From assembly GCA_947504205.1 (NCBI GenBank), contig CANNGL010000003.1, forward strand, positions 737,312 through 801,311: DNA of 64,000 bases, read 5' to 3'. This document shows, piece by piece, positions 26,338 through 35,352 of the stretch. The notes beneath the pieces were generated by a model, which worked only from the letters and a program-made list of their open reading frames with translations, was not told the DNA's origin and ran no database searches. The position numbers and the translations under genes were made by a program. The stretch comes from an uncultured Litoreibacter sp. Its GTDB lineage: Bacteria; Pseudomonadota; Alphaproteobacteria; Rhodobacterales; Rhodobacteraceae. The first letter of the stretch is position 1, and every line of letters starts with the position of its first letter.

Positions 26338-26642
26338 CGGTGTCCCTCATCCTTGCCGCCCTTATTACGCTGGGCGCAGCCACTCTGTTGGCCCGTACCT
26401 CCATGCCGATTGGAAAGCCCGCCGCCTTCCTCGTGGTATTGGGTGTCTTGGGGTCCATTGCGACGATTTTCGGGATCGAGATGGAGGTCGTGCCGCACGA
26501 TCCTGAGCGAAGTGTGCGCTGGCTGGCACTGATCGGCACGGCAATGAGTTTTCTGGCCCTTATCGGGCTTCTGGCGCTGGTTCTGATCTGGGCGATCCGG
26601 CGCTGGGGTATCAAACATGACGACAATCCGGAGCAATTCTGA
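26334..26642 (+). CDS. Small three-span membrane protein
   Basis: 102 residues with three hydrophobic stretches (about 1-20, 30-47, 65-90), a short acidic loop (EMEVVPHDPER) and a charged C-terminus (KHDDNPEQF). No family recognised. Its stop shares a base with the carnitine dehydrogenase start (TGATGG), so it is part of the same transcription unit. Confidence 0.7.
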   Translation: MTVSLILAALITLGAATLLARTSMPIGKPAAFLVVLGVLGSIATIFGIEMEVVPHDPERSVRWLALIGTAMSFLALIGLLALVLIWAIRRWGIKHDDNPEQF

Positions 26643-28087
26643 TGGCGACAGCGGCAATAATAGGCGGCGGGGTGATTGGTGGTGGATGGGCCGCACGGTT
26701 CCTGCTGAACGGCTGGGATGTGCGGGTGTTCGACCCTGATCCGGAGGCGGAGCGCAAGATCGGCGAAGTGCTCGCCAATGCAAGGCGCGCGTTGCCGGGG
26801 TTGTCAGATCAGGCCATGCCCGAAGAAGGCACGCTGAGCTTTTGCGAGACCTTGGAGGATGCGGTCAACGGCGTTCAGTGGGTGCAGGAAAGCGTTTCGG
26901 AGCGCTTGGAGCTTAAGCATAAGGTTTTTCGCCAAATTCAGGACCACGAAGCTGGCTCTGTGCCGATTGGCTCATCAACGTCCGGCTTCAAGCCGTCTGA
27001 ATTGGCGGAAGGTGCGCGTGATCCTGAAGCCATCATGGTGACGCATCCGTTCAACCCGGTTTATCTTCTGCCACTTGTCGAGATCGTGGCGCATCCCGGG
27101 ACCGCCCCGGGATTTGTCGAGGATGCAAAGGAGATGCTCAGCGGTATCGGGATGTATCCCTTGATCGTCCGGCAGGAGATCGATGCTCATATTGCGGATC
27201 GTTTTCTGGAAGCCGTCTGGCGGGAGGCGCTCTGGCTGGTCAAGGACGGTGTTGCGACGACCGAAGAGATCGACAACGCGATCCGTTACGGGTTTGGCAT
27301 TCGCTGGGCTCAGATGGGGTTGTTCGAGACCTACCGCGTGGCAGGTGGTGAGGCCGGCATGAAGCATTTCATGGCGCAGTTCGGTCCGGCCCTGAAATGG
27401 CCGTGGACCAAGCTGATGGATGTGCCGGAGTTTACAGACGAATTGGTTGATCTGATCGCGGGTCAGTCTGATGCGCAGTCTGGCGCGTATTCGATCAGGG
27501 AGTTGGAGCGTATTCGTGACAACAACCTGGTCGCGATGATGCGTGCGCTCAAGGCGCAGGATTGGGGGGCCGGGGCGCTGTTGAACAAGGCTGATGCAGC
27601 ACGCAAATCGGACCCAGAGGATCTGAAACAAAAGATTGTGACGGTGGCCCGCGCGGTGCCTTTGGACTGGACTGATTACAACGGCCATATGAACGAAGCT
27701 CGGTATCTTCAGGCCTTCGGCGATGCCACGGACCGGTTCATGGAGATCATTGGCTGCGATGCGGATTACATTGCTTCGGGGGGCAGCTACTTCACCGCAG
27801 AAACCCATATTCGTCATATCGACGAGGTGCATGCAGGTGCTCGGATCGAGGTCCGGACTCAAGTGCTTCTTGGTGAAGGCAAGAAGATGCATCTGTTTCA
27901 TGAGATGTTTGAGGGTGAGCGCCTCTTGGCGACGGCGGAACACATGCTGATCCATGTGTCGCTTGAAACCCGGAAGGCTTCTGTGCCTGCAGCGCATATC
28001 GAGGCGAAGCTGGCGGCCATCGCGGCAGATCACGGGGAACTTCCCAAGCCGGAGGGGGCGGGTGCTGCGGTGGGGAAACGATCATGA
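26642..28087 (+). CDS. lcdH: L-carnitine dehydrogenase fused to hotdog thioesterase
   Basis: 481 residues in two domains. Residues 1-~315 form a 3-hydroxyacyl-CoA-dehydrogenase-like NAD enzyme: Rossmann motif IIGGGVIGGGWAARF, SSTSGFKPSELA and VTHPFNPVYLLPLVEIV. Residues ~330-465 form a hotdog thioesterase (VPLDWTDYNGHMNEARYLQAFG). This fusion is known in rhizobial carnitine degradation: the first part oxidises carnitine to 3-dehydrocarnitine, the second cleaves betainyl-CoA to glycine betaine. With the BKACE gene it completes the carnitine-to-betaine route. It overlaps the SDR gene by 4 bases. Confidence 0.93.
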   Translation: MATAAIIGGGVIGGGWAARFLLNGWDVRVFDPDPEAERKIGEVLANARRALPGLSDQAMPEEGTLSFCETLEDAVNGVQWVQESVSERLELKHKVFRQIQDHEAGSVPIGSSTSGFKPSELAEGARDPEAIMVTHPFNPVYLLPLVEIVAHPGTAPGFVEDAKEMLSGIGMYPLIVRQEIDAHIADRFLEAVWREALWLVKDGVATTEEIDNAIRYGFGIRWAQMGLFETYRVAGGEAGMKHFMAQFGPALKWPWTKLMDVPEFTDELVDLIAGQSDAQSGAYSIRELERIRDNNLVAMMRALKAQDWGAGALLNKADAARKSDPEDLKQKIVTVARAVPLDWTDYNGHMNEARYLQAFGDATDRFMEIIGCDADYIASGGSYFTAETHIRHIDEVHAGARIEVRTQVLLGEGKKMHLFHEMFEGERLLATAEHMLIHVSLETRKASVPAAHIEAKLAAIAADHGELPKPEGAGAAVGKRS

Positions 28088-28839
28088 GGGTTCTGATCAC
28101 CGCGGGCGCGTCGGGTATCGGTCTGGCCATGGGACAGGCGTTCGAGAAGGCAGGTCATCAGGTCTGGGTCACGGATGTGGATGCCGCCGCGCTGGAAAAG
28201 GTGCCACAGGGATGGCGGGCGACGCAGGTCGATGCCAGCAACGAAGATCAGGTGGCTGAACTGTTTGCACATGTCGAGACGGAGTGGGGCGGACTGGATG
28301 TGCTTTGCTCAAATGCCGGGATTGCGGGTCCGACCGCACTTGTCGAAGATATTGCGCTGGAAGACTGGCGGGCCTGTGTTTCGGTCAATCTGGAAGGGGC
28401 GTTTCTTGCGGCGAAATATGCAGCGCCCATGATGAAGGCGGCCAAGGCGGGTGCGATAATAATCACCTCCTCAACCGCTGGTCAGCACGGGTTTCCAAAC
28501 CGCGCGCCTTATGCTTCGGCCAAATGGGCTGTCATCGGCTTTATGAAAACGCTGGCAATGGAGTTGGGTCCGTTTGGTGTTCGTGCCAATGCGATTTGCC
28601 CGGGTGCGGTTGAAGGGCCGCGGATGCAAGGTGTGATGGAGCGCGAGGCGGCGGCCAAGGGCATGACCTATGAGCAGATTTACGATGGTTATGCGTCCGG
28701 CACGTCGATGGGCCGCTTGGTTGAGGCAGAGGATATCGCGAATATGGCTGTGTTTCTGGCCAGCCCGGAAGCGCGTCTGGTCTCAGGGCAAGTGATCGCG
28801 GTTGATGGTCACACGGTGAACCCTGACCCGAAACTCTGA
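28084..28839 (+). CDS. Short-chain dehydrogenase/reductase
   Basis: 251 residues, classical SDR: the Rossmann motif (ITAGASGIG, Thr-Gly replaced by Thr-Ala), NAG at 78-80, catalytic Ser in IITSSTAGQ, Tyr and Lys in APYASAKWA, and a C-terminal GQVIAVDGHTVN. The terminal gene of the carnitine operon, it starts in the dehydrogenase stop (ATGA). The substrate is not known. It ends 2 bases from the convergent mtlK stop. Confidence 0.88.
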   Translation: MRVLITAGASGIGLAMGQAFEKAGHQVWVTDVDAAALEKVPQGWRATQVDASNEDQVAELFAHVETEWGGLDVLCSNAGIAGPTALVEDIALEDWRACVSVNLEGAFLAAKYAAPMMKAAKAGAIIITSSTAGQHGFPNRAPYASAKWAVIGFMKTLAMELGPFGVRANAICPGAVEGPRMQGVMEREAAAKGMTYEQIYDGYASGTSMGRLVEAEDIANMAVFLASPEARLVSGQVIAVDGHTVNPDPKL

Positions 28840-28841
28840 GG

Positions 28842-30323
28842 TCAGGTTGTGCTGAGGTAGCTTTGCAGAGTGGCTTCGACCCCATGTGAATAGAGGTGTT
28901 CGAGCCATTCAGAAAACGCTTTTGCGAAACGCGTTTCTGCACCGAGATCACCATAGAACTGCGTCATGTCGAGCCAGGACTGTGGCGTTGTCTTGGCTGA
29001 CTTCGCAGCGTCGTGCAGCAGCTGCCAATGCGGATCGTTGGGCTCGATCTTGCTGCCCGCTTCTCGCTCTCCCTGACAGTAACGCGCCCAGATTGCCGAG
29101 ATCAAAGCGAGCCCCGAAACAGGTGTGCCCGCCGCAAGTCCATCGCGGATAGAGGGGATGATAAAACCGGGGTGACGGCTTGATCCGTCGAATGCAACGC
29201 GCCGGGTCGTATCGGCAATTTCGGGATTGGCGAAACGCCTTTCGATCAGATCCAGATATTCGAGCGGCGTGTAGCCCGGAACAGCAGCCACGTGAGGTGC
29301 GACCTCGTCGATTATGACTTTGCGCAGAGTTGCACGAATGCTTGGGTGCGCCATTGTTTCGGCGATGGTGGACACGTCGAGGAGTTCGCCCGCCCCTGCG
29401 ATCATCTGATGACCGCCATTCAGGATGCGCAGTTTCATCAGCTCATAAGCGTGTACGTCATCGGTGAATGTCGCGCCCACCTCATCGAGGTCTGGACGGC
29501 CCGCGCAGAAATTGTCTTCCAGCACCCATTGGCGGAAATTCTCATGGGTGACGGGGCTGACATCTTTAACTCCGAAACCTCTCACCAAAGAGATTTCATT
29601 GGGGCCCGTGGCCGGAACGATGCAATCCACCATCGAGTTTGGGAAGGCGCTGTTGGTCTCGATCCACTGCGCTAGATCTGGGTCCGATAGTCTGGCGAGC
29701 GAAACGACGGTTTGGCGCAGGATCGAGCCGTTGCCCTGCAGGTTGTCACAGCTCAGGCAAGTGAAGGCTGGTTGTCCATTGCTGCGGCGGTCGCGCAGAG
29801 CGGCGATGATCGCGCCGAAAGCGGTGCGCGGTGCATGGAGATGCGCTGCGTCATGTTGGATGTCCGGATGTTCGGTGTCAAAGCCGCCCGTCGCGGGGTC
29901 GATGAAATACCCACCTTCAGTCACGGTCAGTGACACGATCCGGATTGCCGGGTCGGACATCTGCCGGATCAGCGCCGTGTTGGTTTCCTCTACGGGTAGA
30001 AAATCGATCATTGCCCCGGTGATTTCAGCCGATTTGCCGGAAGGGTCCAACTCGATCAACGTTGTCAGGCAGTCCTGCGCCAGAAGCTTGTCGCGCTGCA
30101 CCGCATCGCCGGGGCGTACCCCTGCGCCGATGATGGCCCAGTCGTGATTTTTGCCCGCTTCGAACAGCCGGTGCATATACCAAGCCTGATGCGCGCGGTG
30201 AAAATTGCCAAGCCCGATATGCACGATCCCCAGGGTCAGCGCCGCGCGATCATAGGATGGTGTGCGAACCCGAGCGCTCAGCTGGTCGAGCGTTCTGTTG
30301 GAGAGGGGCGTCAGCTCATCCAT
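28842..30323 (-). CDS. mtlK: Mannitol 2-dehydrogenase family polyol dehydrogenase
   Basis: 493 residues, full length for long-chain mannitol dehydrogenases. N-terminal GIVHIGLGNFHRAHQAWYM binds NAD; the catalytic Lys segment is in LKLRILNGGHQMIAGAG, with the N-x-x-H pattern of the family in that stretch. The enzyme interconverts mannitol and fructose (also arabitol/xylulose). It overlaps smoS by 13 bases and ends the polyol operon, as in Rhodobacter sphaeroides. Confidence 0.92.
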   Translation of the reverse strand: MDELTPLSNRTLDQLSARVRTPSYDRAALTLGIVHIGLGNFHRAHQAWYMHRLFEAGKNHDWAIIGAGVRPGDAVQRDKLLAQDCLTTLIELDPSGKSAEITGAMIDFLPVEETNTALIRQMSDPAIRIVSLTVTEGGYFIDPATGGFDTEHPDIQHDAAHLHAPRTAFGAIIAALRDRRSNGQPAFTCLSCDNLQGNGSILRQTVVSLARLSDPDLAQWIETNSAFPNSMVDCIVPATGPNEISLVRGFGVKDVSPVTHENFRQWVLEDNFCAGRPDLDEVGATFTDDVHAYELMKLRILNGGHQMIAGAGELLDVSTIAETMAHPSIRATLRKVIIDEVAPHVAAVPGYTPLEYLDLIERRFANPEIADTTRRVAFDGSSRHPGFIIPSIRDGLAAGTPVSGLALISAIWARYCQGEREAGSKIEPNDPHWQLLHDAAKSAKTTPQSWLDMTQFYGDLGAETRFAKAFSEWLEHLYSHGVEATLQSYLSTT

Positions 30324-31084
30324 TGGCCACCATCGACGTTATACGTTTGAGCGACCACATAGTCTGCGTCAGCGCTGGCGAGAAATACCGCCATGCCTGT
30401 CAGGTCTTCGGCAACGCCCATCCGGCCATAGGGTACGGCTTCGCCGACCTCTTTCTTCTTTTGACCGGGCGCCTTGTTTTCATGCTTTGCGAAAAACGCA
30501 TCGACGCCGTCCCAGTGTTCGCCGTCGACGACGCCCGGTGAGATTGCGTTGACGTTGATGCCGTATTTGATCAGGTCCAGACCGGCTGATTGTGTTAGCG
30601 AGATAATGGCAGCCTTGGTGGCACAGTATACAGCCACCAGAGGTTCACCCCGGCGACCGGCCTGCGAGGCCATGTTGATGATTTTGCCGCCCGCGCCCCT
30701 GTCGATCATGTGCTTTGCGACGGCCTGCAGGGTGAAAAGTGATCCGGCGACGTTGATGTCAAAGACACGGGCGTAATCCGTGCGGTCAATCTCAACGATT
30801 GGGGCGGCGGTGAACAAGGCGGCGTTGTTGATCAGAATGTCGATCTGGCCGTAAGCGTCGAGTGTGGCTGCGACGGCGGTATCAATGCTTTCTTGCGAAG
30901 TTACGTCCATTTCTATCGCGATCGCGGCCTCACCGATTTCGGCGGCGGTCTCCGACGCCCGTTTTGTGTCGATATCGGCGATCGCGACACGTGCGCCTTC
31001 TGCCACATAGGCCTCGGCGAACGCGCGACCTATCCCGCGTGCAGCGCCGGTAATCAGGGCTGTCTTGCCGTCCAGTCGTTTCAT
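30311..31084 (-). CDS. smoS: Sorbitol (L-iditol 2-) dehydrogenase, SDR type
   Basis: 257 residues with SDR motifs [19 protein letters not shown], Ser in [12 protein letters not shown], and Tyr/Lys in VYCATKAAI. The stretch [19 protein letters not shown] is typical of the Rhodobacter SmoS sorbitol dehydrogenase, which oxidises glucitol to fructose. It overlaps the ABC ATPase by 4 bases and mtlK by 13, in the middle of a translationally coupled polyol operon. Confidence 0.9.
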   Translation of the reverse strand: MKRLDGKTALITGAARGIGRAFAEAYVAEGARVAIADIDTKRASETAAEIGEAAIAIEMDVTSQESIDTAVAATLDAYGQIDILINNAALFTAAPIVEIDRTDYARVFDINVAGSLFTLQAVAKHMIDRGAGGKIINMASQAGRRGEPLVAVYCATKAAIISLTQSAGLDLIKYGINVNAISPGVVDGEHWDGVDAFFAKHENKAPGQKKKEVGEAVPYGRMGVAEDLTGMAVFLASADADYVVAQTYNVDGGQWMS

Positions 31085-32085
31085 GACATTCGCAGACCTT
31101 CCGCATCAAAACGATGAATTTGGTCTGCGCGCGGGTTCAGATGAATGGTGTCGCCGTGGCGGAAACTGACTTCGCCGGGGGCGCGTACGGTCAGGGTTTC
31201 TGCAAGTCCGGTGTCGTGAATGTGGAAGAACGTGTCCGACCCAAGATGCTCTGCCACGCCGACCCGGCCTGACCAAACGCCGGGCTCCGCGCTGACATCA
31301 ATGTGCTCTGGCCGGATGCCGATGGTTGTGGCCTCGTGCTTGGCGGCCTCTGCGCCCTCGATCAGATTCATTGTTGGTGAGCCGATGAAGCCCGCAACAA
31401 ACAGATTGCGAGGGGCGCGATAGAGATCAAGCGGAGAGCCAACCTGTTCGATATGACCGGCGCGCAGCACCACGATTTTGTCAGCCATAGTCATGGCTTC
31501 CACTTGGTCGTGGGTCACATAAATCATTGTGGTTTCCAGCTTATTGTGAAGCTCGCCGATTTCCATCCGCATACCGACGCGCAGTGCGGCATCGAGGTTC
31601 GACAACGGTTCGTCGAAGAGAAAGGCTGCGGGCTCGCGAACAATCGCTCGGCCGATTGCAACGCGCTGGCGTTGGCCGCCCGAGAGCTGGCCGGGCTTGC
31701 GGTCGAGATAGTCGGTCAGGTTCAGGGCAGCGGCAGCTTGCTGAATTCTGCTGTCTTGTTCGGCCTGATCGATTCCGGCCATTTTCATCGGGAAGGCGAT
31801 GTTTTTGCGCACCGACATGTGCGGATAGAGCGCGTAACTTTGAAACACCATAGCCAGTCCGCGTTTGGCGGGCGGGACTTCGGTGGCATCATTGCCGTCG
31901 ATGACAATCTTGCCCGATGTGGTGTCTTCCAGCCCTGCGATCAGACGCAGCAACGTGGATTTCCCGCATCCCGATGGCCCGACAAAGACCGCGAACTCGC
32001 CATCTTCGATGGTCAGGTCGAGCGGCGGGATAACTTCCACATCGCCGAACGACTTGGTGACTTTCTCAAGTGTGATCTGTCCCAT
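31081..32085 (-). CDS. smoK: Polyol ABC transporter ATP-binding protein
   Basis: 334 residues, MalK-type. Walker [10 protein letters not shown] near 37-45, signature [15 protein letters not shown], Walker [14 protein letters not shown] and the H-loop VTHDQVEA are all present. A C-terminal OB-type regulatory domain ([12 protein letters not shown]) follows. It powers import of sorbitol/mannitol with SmoF and SmoG. Starts 11 bases after the permease stop. Confidence 0.93.
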   Translation of the reverse strand: MGQITLEKVTKSFGDVEVIPPLDLTIEDGEFAVFVGPSGCGKSTLLRLIAGLEDTTSGKIVIDGNDATEVPPAKRGLAMVFQSYALYPHMSVRKNIAFPMKMAGIDQAEQDSRIQQAAAALNLTDYLDRKPGQLSGGQRQRVAIGRAIVREPAAFLFDEPLSNLDAALRVGMRMEIGELHNKLETTMIYVTHDQVEAMTMADKIVVLRAGHIEQVGSPLDLYRAPRNLFVAGFIGSPTMNLIEGAEAAKHEATTIGIRPEHIDVSAEPGVWSGRVGVAEHLGSDTFFHIHDTGLAETLTVRAPGEVSFRHGDTIHLNPRADQIHRFDAEGLRMS

Positions 32086-32096
32086 GGTCTTGTCCC

Positions 32097-32927
32097 TTAT
32101 TTAACCGCGCCGAAGGTCAACCCGCGTACGAGTTGTTTTTGACTGAACCAACCCAGGATCAGGATCGGAGCGATTGCCATTGTCGAAGCCGCAGAAAGCT
32201 TTGCGTAGAACAGGCCTTCAGGGCTGGAGTAGCTTGCGATGAAGGCTGTCAGTGGCGCGGCTTTTGCGGCAGTCAGGTTGAGGGTCCAGAACGCCTCGTT
32301 CCAGGCCAGAATGAAATTTAGAAGCAGCGTTGAGGCGATGCCCGGAATTGCCATTGGCGTCAGCACATAAAGGATTTCAGAGCGCAGGCTTGCGCCGTCC
32401 ATGCGTGCAGCTTCCAGAATTTCCCCCGGAATTTCGCGGAAATAGGTGTAGAGCATCCAGACGATGATCGGCAGGTTGATCAACATCAGGACGACGGTCA
32501 GGCCAACCACGCTGTCCAGCAAGCCGAGTTTGATGAAGATCAGGTAGATTGGATAGAGAACGCCAACGGCCGGCAGCATCTTGGTCGACAACATCCACAG
32601 AAGGATGTCTTTGGTGCGCTTGGAGGGCACAAAGGCCATCGACCATGCCGCGGGGATTGCCACGATCAGGCCAAGGATGGTCGAGCCTCCGGCGATGAAG
32701 ATCGAGTTCCACAGGAAGCGTGCATAGTTCGAGCGTTCCTGCACGACGGAATAGTTTTCCAGCGTCCAGTCGAAAAACAGGAAGATTGGTGGATCGTTGA
32801 TCGCCTGAGCTTCCGTCTTGAAGCTGGTCAGGATCGTCCAGAGGATTGGGAAGAAGATCAGCAGACCGATTGCCCAAGCGGCGGCGGTGTTGATGATCTT
32901 GCGGTTGGTGGTGACGCTACGAGCCAT
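32097..32927 (-). CDS. smoG: Polyol ABC transporter permease
   Basis: 276 residues with six hydrophobic spans and the MalG-type EAA loop ([18 protein letters not shown], then [12 protein letters not shown]). It pairs with SmoF to form the inner-membrane channel. It sits between smoF and smoK with 13- and 11-base gaps. Confidence 0.92.
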   Translation of the reverse strand: MARSVTTNRKIINTAAAWAIGLLIFFPILWTILTSFKTEAQAINDPPIFLFFDWTLENYSVVQERSNYARFLWNSIFIAGGSTILGLIVAIPAAWSMAFVPSKRTKDILLWMLSTKMLPAVGVLYPIYLIFIKLGLLDSVVGLTVVLMLINLPIIVWMLYTYFREIPGEILEAARMDGASLRSEILYVLTPMAIPGIASTLLLNFILAWNEAFWTLNLTAAKAAPLTAFIASYSSPEGLFYAKLSAASTMAIAPILILGWFSQKQLVRGLTFGAVK

Positions 32928-32940
32928 GATCAGTTTCTCC

Positions 32941-33807
32941 TCATGCGTCCAGGTTTTTGCCGACGATGCGCATCAGGAAGATCGCAACGATATTGGCCAA
33001 GATCACGGCGTATATGCCGCCTGCGGAGCCAAGCCCGATATTCTGGCTTTCCAGCACGCGCTGGAAGATCAGATAAGAGAGCGTCTTGGTGCCGAAAGCG
33101 CCGCCAGTGGTGACGAAGATCTCTGCGAAGATCGCCAAGAGAAAGATCGTCTGGATCAGAACCACGATTGTGATAGCGCGGGCAAGATGCGGCAGGATAA
33201 TGTAGAAGAAGCGCTGCAAAGGCTTGGCGCCATCCATCTCGGAGGCCTCCAATTGCTCGCCGTCCAGCGATTGCACAGCGGTCAACAGGATGAGCGTTGC
33301 GAAGGGCAGCCACTGCCAGCTCACGATCATGACGATCGATTGCACCGAAGCCTGACTCAGCCACTCGACCGGTGTGGCGCCGAAGAATTTCCAAAGATGT
33401 GCGAAAAGGCCGTTCACCGGGTCCATGAAGATATTCTTCCAGACCAGTGCCGATACGGTTGGCATCACGAAGAAGGGGGCAATCACCAGGATCCGAACGA
33501 CCCCTTGGCCCCACATGGGCTGATCGAGCAGCAAAGCCAGCAGGATACCGAAGACAACTGTAATGACGAGTACACCACCGACAATGATCAGAGAGGTTTG
33601 AACCGCTGGCCAGAACGAGCTGGAGCTTACGAAGCGGACGTAGTTGTCAAATCCGACCCAGCCTTGGTCGCCACCACGCAGAGGCAGATATTTTCTGAAG
33701 GAAAACCAGAGCGTCATGGTGAGCGGCACCAGCATCCAGCCAAGAAGCAGAATTACTGCGGGAGCCATCATCATTCGAGCTGCGGATCGGGAGTGCTGGG
33801 TCGCCAT
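32941..33807 (-). CDS. smoF: Polyol ABC transporter permease
   Basis: 288 residues, MalF-like: a first span near residues 15-35, six main spans and the EAA loop (GEQLEASEMDGAKPLQRFFYIILP, here the coupling helix to the ATPase). First permease of the operon, separated from the binding-protein gene by a 111-base gap with a strong hairpin. Confidence 0.92.
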   Translation of the reverse strand: MATQHSRSAARMMMAPAVILLLGWMLVPLTMTLWFSFRKYLPLRGGDQGWVGFDNYVRFVSSSSFWPAVQTSLIIVGGVLVITVVFGILLALLLDQPMWGQGVVRILVIAPFFVMPTVSALVWKNIFMDPVNGLFAHLWKFFGATPVEWLSQASVQSIVMIVSWQWLPFATLILLTAVQSLDGEQLEASEMDGAKPLQRFFYIILPHLARAITIVVLIQTIFLLAIFAEIFVTTGGAFGTKTLSYLIFQRVLESQNIGLGSAGGIYAVILANIVAIFLMRIVGKNLDA

Positions 33808-33875
33808 GGCAAGTCTCCTCCGTTGACGGACAAGGCCCGCCGGTTTGTTCAGATACGAATGTGCAAGGAGTAGGG

Positions 33876-33907
33876 TTCGAGGGGCAACAGGATTGTCGCC
33901 CCTCGAA
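33876..33907 (-). other. Intercistronic hairpin after smoE
   Basis: A perfect 10-bp inverted repeat (TTCGAGGGGC at 33876-33885, GCCCCTCGAA at 33898-33907) with a 12-base loop lies 12 bases from the smoE stop. There is no T-run after it on the minus strand. Hairpins at this place in sugar ABC operons usually protect the upstream binding-protein mRNA and reduce read-through to the permeases. Confidence 0.65.
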
Positions 33908-33918
33908 ATTTGGTAAGC

Positions 33919-35235
33919 TTAACGGTAGCCAGCGGCTTCCATTGCTTCGTTTGTGATCGCCTGTGCTTTTTCGAGGGCTTCCTCGATGGACTGCTGTCCT
34001 GCATAGGCTGCTGAGAATTCCTGGCTCACTTCGGTCGCGATGCCTGCAAATTCAGGGATCGCAGCGAACTGGATACCTACATAAGGGCTTGGCTCGACAG
34101 TGGAGTCGTTCGGGTCAGCTGACAGGATCGATTCCAAGGTCATTTTCGCGAACGGAATGTCCTTGTAGTTCGGGTTCTCATAAAGTGAGGTACGTGCGCC
34201 CGGAGGAACGTTTGCCCAACCTTCGTTTTCTGCGACAAGCTCGATGTAGCTGGTCGACGTTGCCCATTCGATGAACTCCTTTGCAGCGGCTTCTTTTTGG
34301 GTGCCGGCAGGAATAGCCAGTGCCCATGCCCAGAGCCAGTTGGAGCGTTTGCCCAGGCCGGTATCGGGTGCCAATGCGAAGCCAACACTATCAGCGACTG
34401 TTGAGTCGGTCGGGTTGGTTACGAAGGAGGCCGCCACAGTGGCGTCGATCCACATGCCACACTTGCCTTGCTGGAAGAGGGACAGGTTTTCGTTAAAACC
34501 GTTGGTCGCGTAGCCTGGAGGGCCTGAGGCGTCCATCATGCCTTTGTAGAAGTTCAGCGTGTTTGCCCAAGCTTCGGTGTCGAACTGAGCATTCCACTCC
34601 ATGTCAAACCAGCGCGCGCCAAACGAATTGGACATGGCAGTAATGAAAGCGCCGCCTTCACCCCAGCCAGCTTTGCCGCGCAAGCAGATACCGTTGATCT
34701 CGTTGTCACGGTCGGTCATGGCCGCAGCGGCATCTCTGATGAACTCCCACGTTGGAGCTTCAGGCATTTCCATGCCTGCTTTTTCCATCAGATCGGTGCG
34801 ATACATGATCATGGACGACTCGCCATAGAAGGGAGACGCATACAGCGTGCCCTCGTGGCTCAGACCGCCGCGCATTGCGGGCAGAATGTCGTCTACGTCA
34901 TATTCGGCGGACAGATCGTTAAGTGGGACGAGCCAGCCGTTGGAACCCCAGATCGGAGTTTCGTACATGCCGATTGTCATGATGTCGAAAGCACCGCCTT
35001 TGGTGGTGATGTCGGTTGTCACGCGCTGACGCAGGACATTCTCTTCGAGGGTTACCCACTCGACTTTGTGTCCGGTCTTTTCGGTGAAGTCGTCGGTCAG
35101 GCCCTGCATGCGGATCATGTCGCCGTTGTTTACAGTGGCGATTGTCAGGGTTGTTGCGTGGCCATCGGCAAATGCGCCGCCTGCGGTGATCAGCGATACC
35201 GCGGTTGCCGCACGTAATGCGTTTCTAAGGTACAT
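33919..35235 (-). CDS. smoE: Periplasmic polyol-binding protein
   Basis: 438 residues with a Sec signal peptide (MYLRNALRAATAVSLITAGGAFA, cleavage after AFA). The rest is a family 1 extracellular solute-binding protein (YGESSMIMYRTDLMEKAGMEMP, DATVAASFVT, NWLWAWALAIPAGTQKEAA). It delivers sorbitol/mannitol to SmoFGK. First gene of the operon; RBS GGGAGGA is visible 7 bases before the ATG. A palindromic operator-like site lies upstream. Confidence 0.92.
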   Translation of the reverse strand: MYLRNALRAATAVSLITAGGAFADGHATTLTIATVNNGDMIRMQGLTDDFTEKTGHKVEWVTLEENVLRQRVTTDITTKGGAFDIMTIGMYETPIWGSNGWLVPLNDLSAEYDVDDILPAMRGGLSHEGTLYASPFYGESSMIMYRTDLMEKAGMEMPEAPTWEFIRDAAAAMTDRDNEINGICLRGKAGWGEGGAFITAMSNSFGARWFDMEWNAQFDTEAWANTLNFYKGMMDASGPPGYATNGFNENLSLFQQGKCGMWIDATVAASFVTNPTDSTVADSVGFALAPDTGLGKRSNWLWAWALAIPAGTQKEAAAKEFIEWATSTSYIELVAENEGWANVPPGARTSLYENPNYKDIPFAKMTLESILSADPNDSTVEPSPYVGIQFAAIPEFAGIATEVSQEFSAAYAGQQSIEEALEKAQAITNEAMEAAGYR

Positions 35236-35293
35236 CCGAGTCCTCCCTATGGTTGGATGTTGCCCAATAACGGTAGCGGGGGAAGTGCACTCG

Positions 35294-35299
35294 CGTCAA
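35294..35299 (-). promoter_or_regulatory. Possible -35 of the smoE promoter
   Basis: On the minus strand TTGACG reads 35299-35294, with a TACCGT-like -10 18 bases further on. It lies 7 bases downstream of the operator-like palindrome. The -10 is weak. Confidence 0.35.
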
Positions 35300-35306
35300 A
35301 TTATTT

Positions 35307-35320
35307 TTTACGCGCGTAAA
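35307..35320. promoter_or_regulatory. LacI-type operator palindrome upstream of smoE
   Basis: A perfect 14-bp palindrome, TTTACGCGCGTAAA, with a central CG typical of LacI/GalR operators. It is in the 117-base gap between the LacI-type regulator gene and smoE. The binding protein is inferred to be that regulator. Confidence 0.65.
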
Positions 35321-35352
35321 GAATTGGATGGAAATCTATTTAAACTAATTGG

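Noticed and set aside
28084..30323. Reading the carnitine SDR and mtlK as one locus
   Set aside because: They are on opposite strands and convergent with a 2-base gap, so they belong to separate operons.
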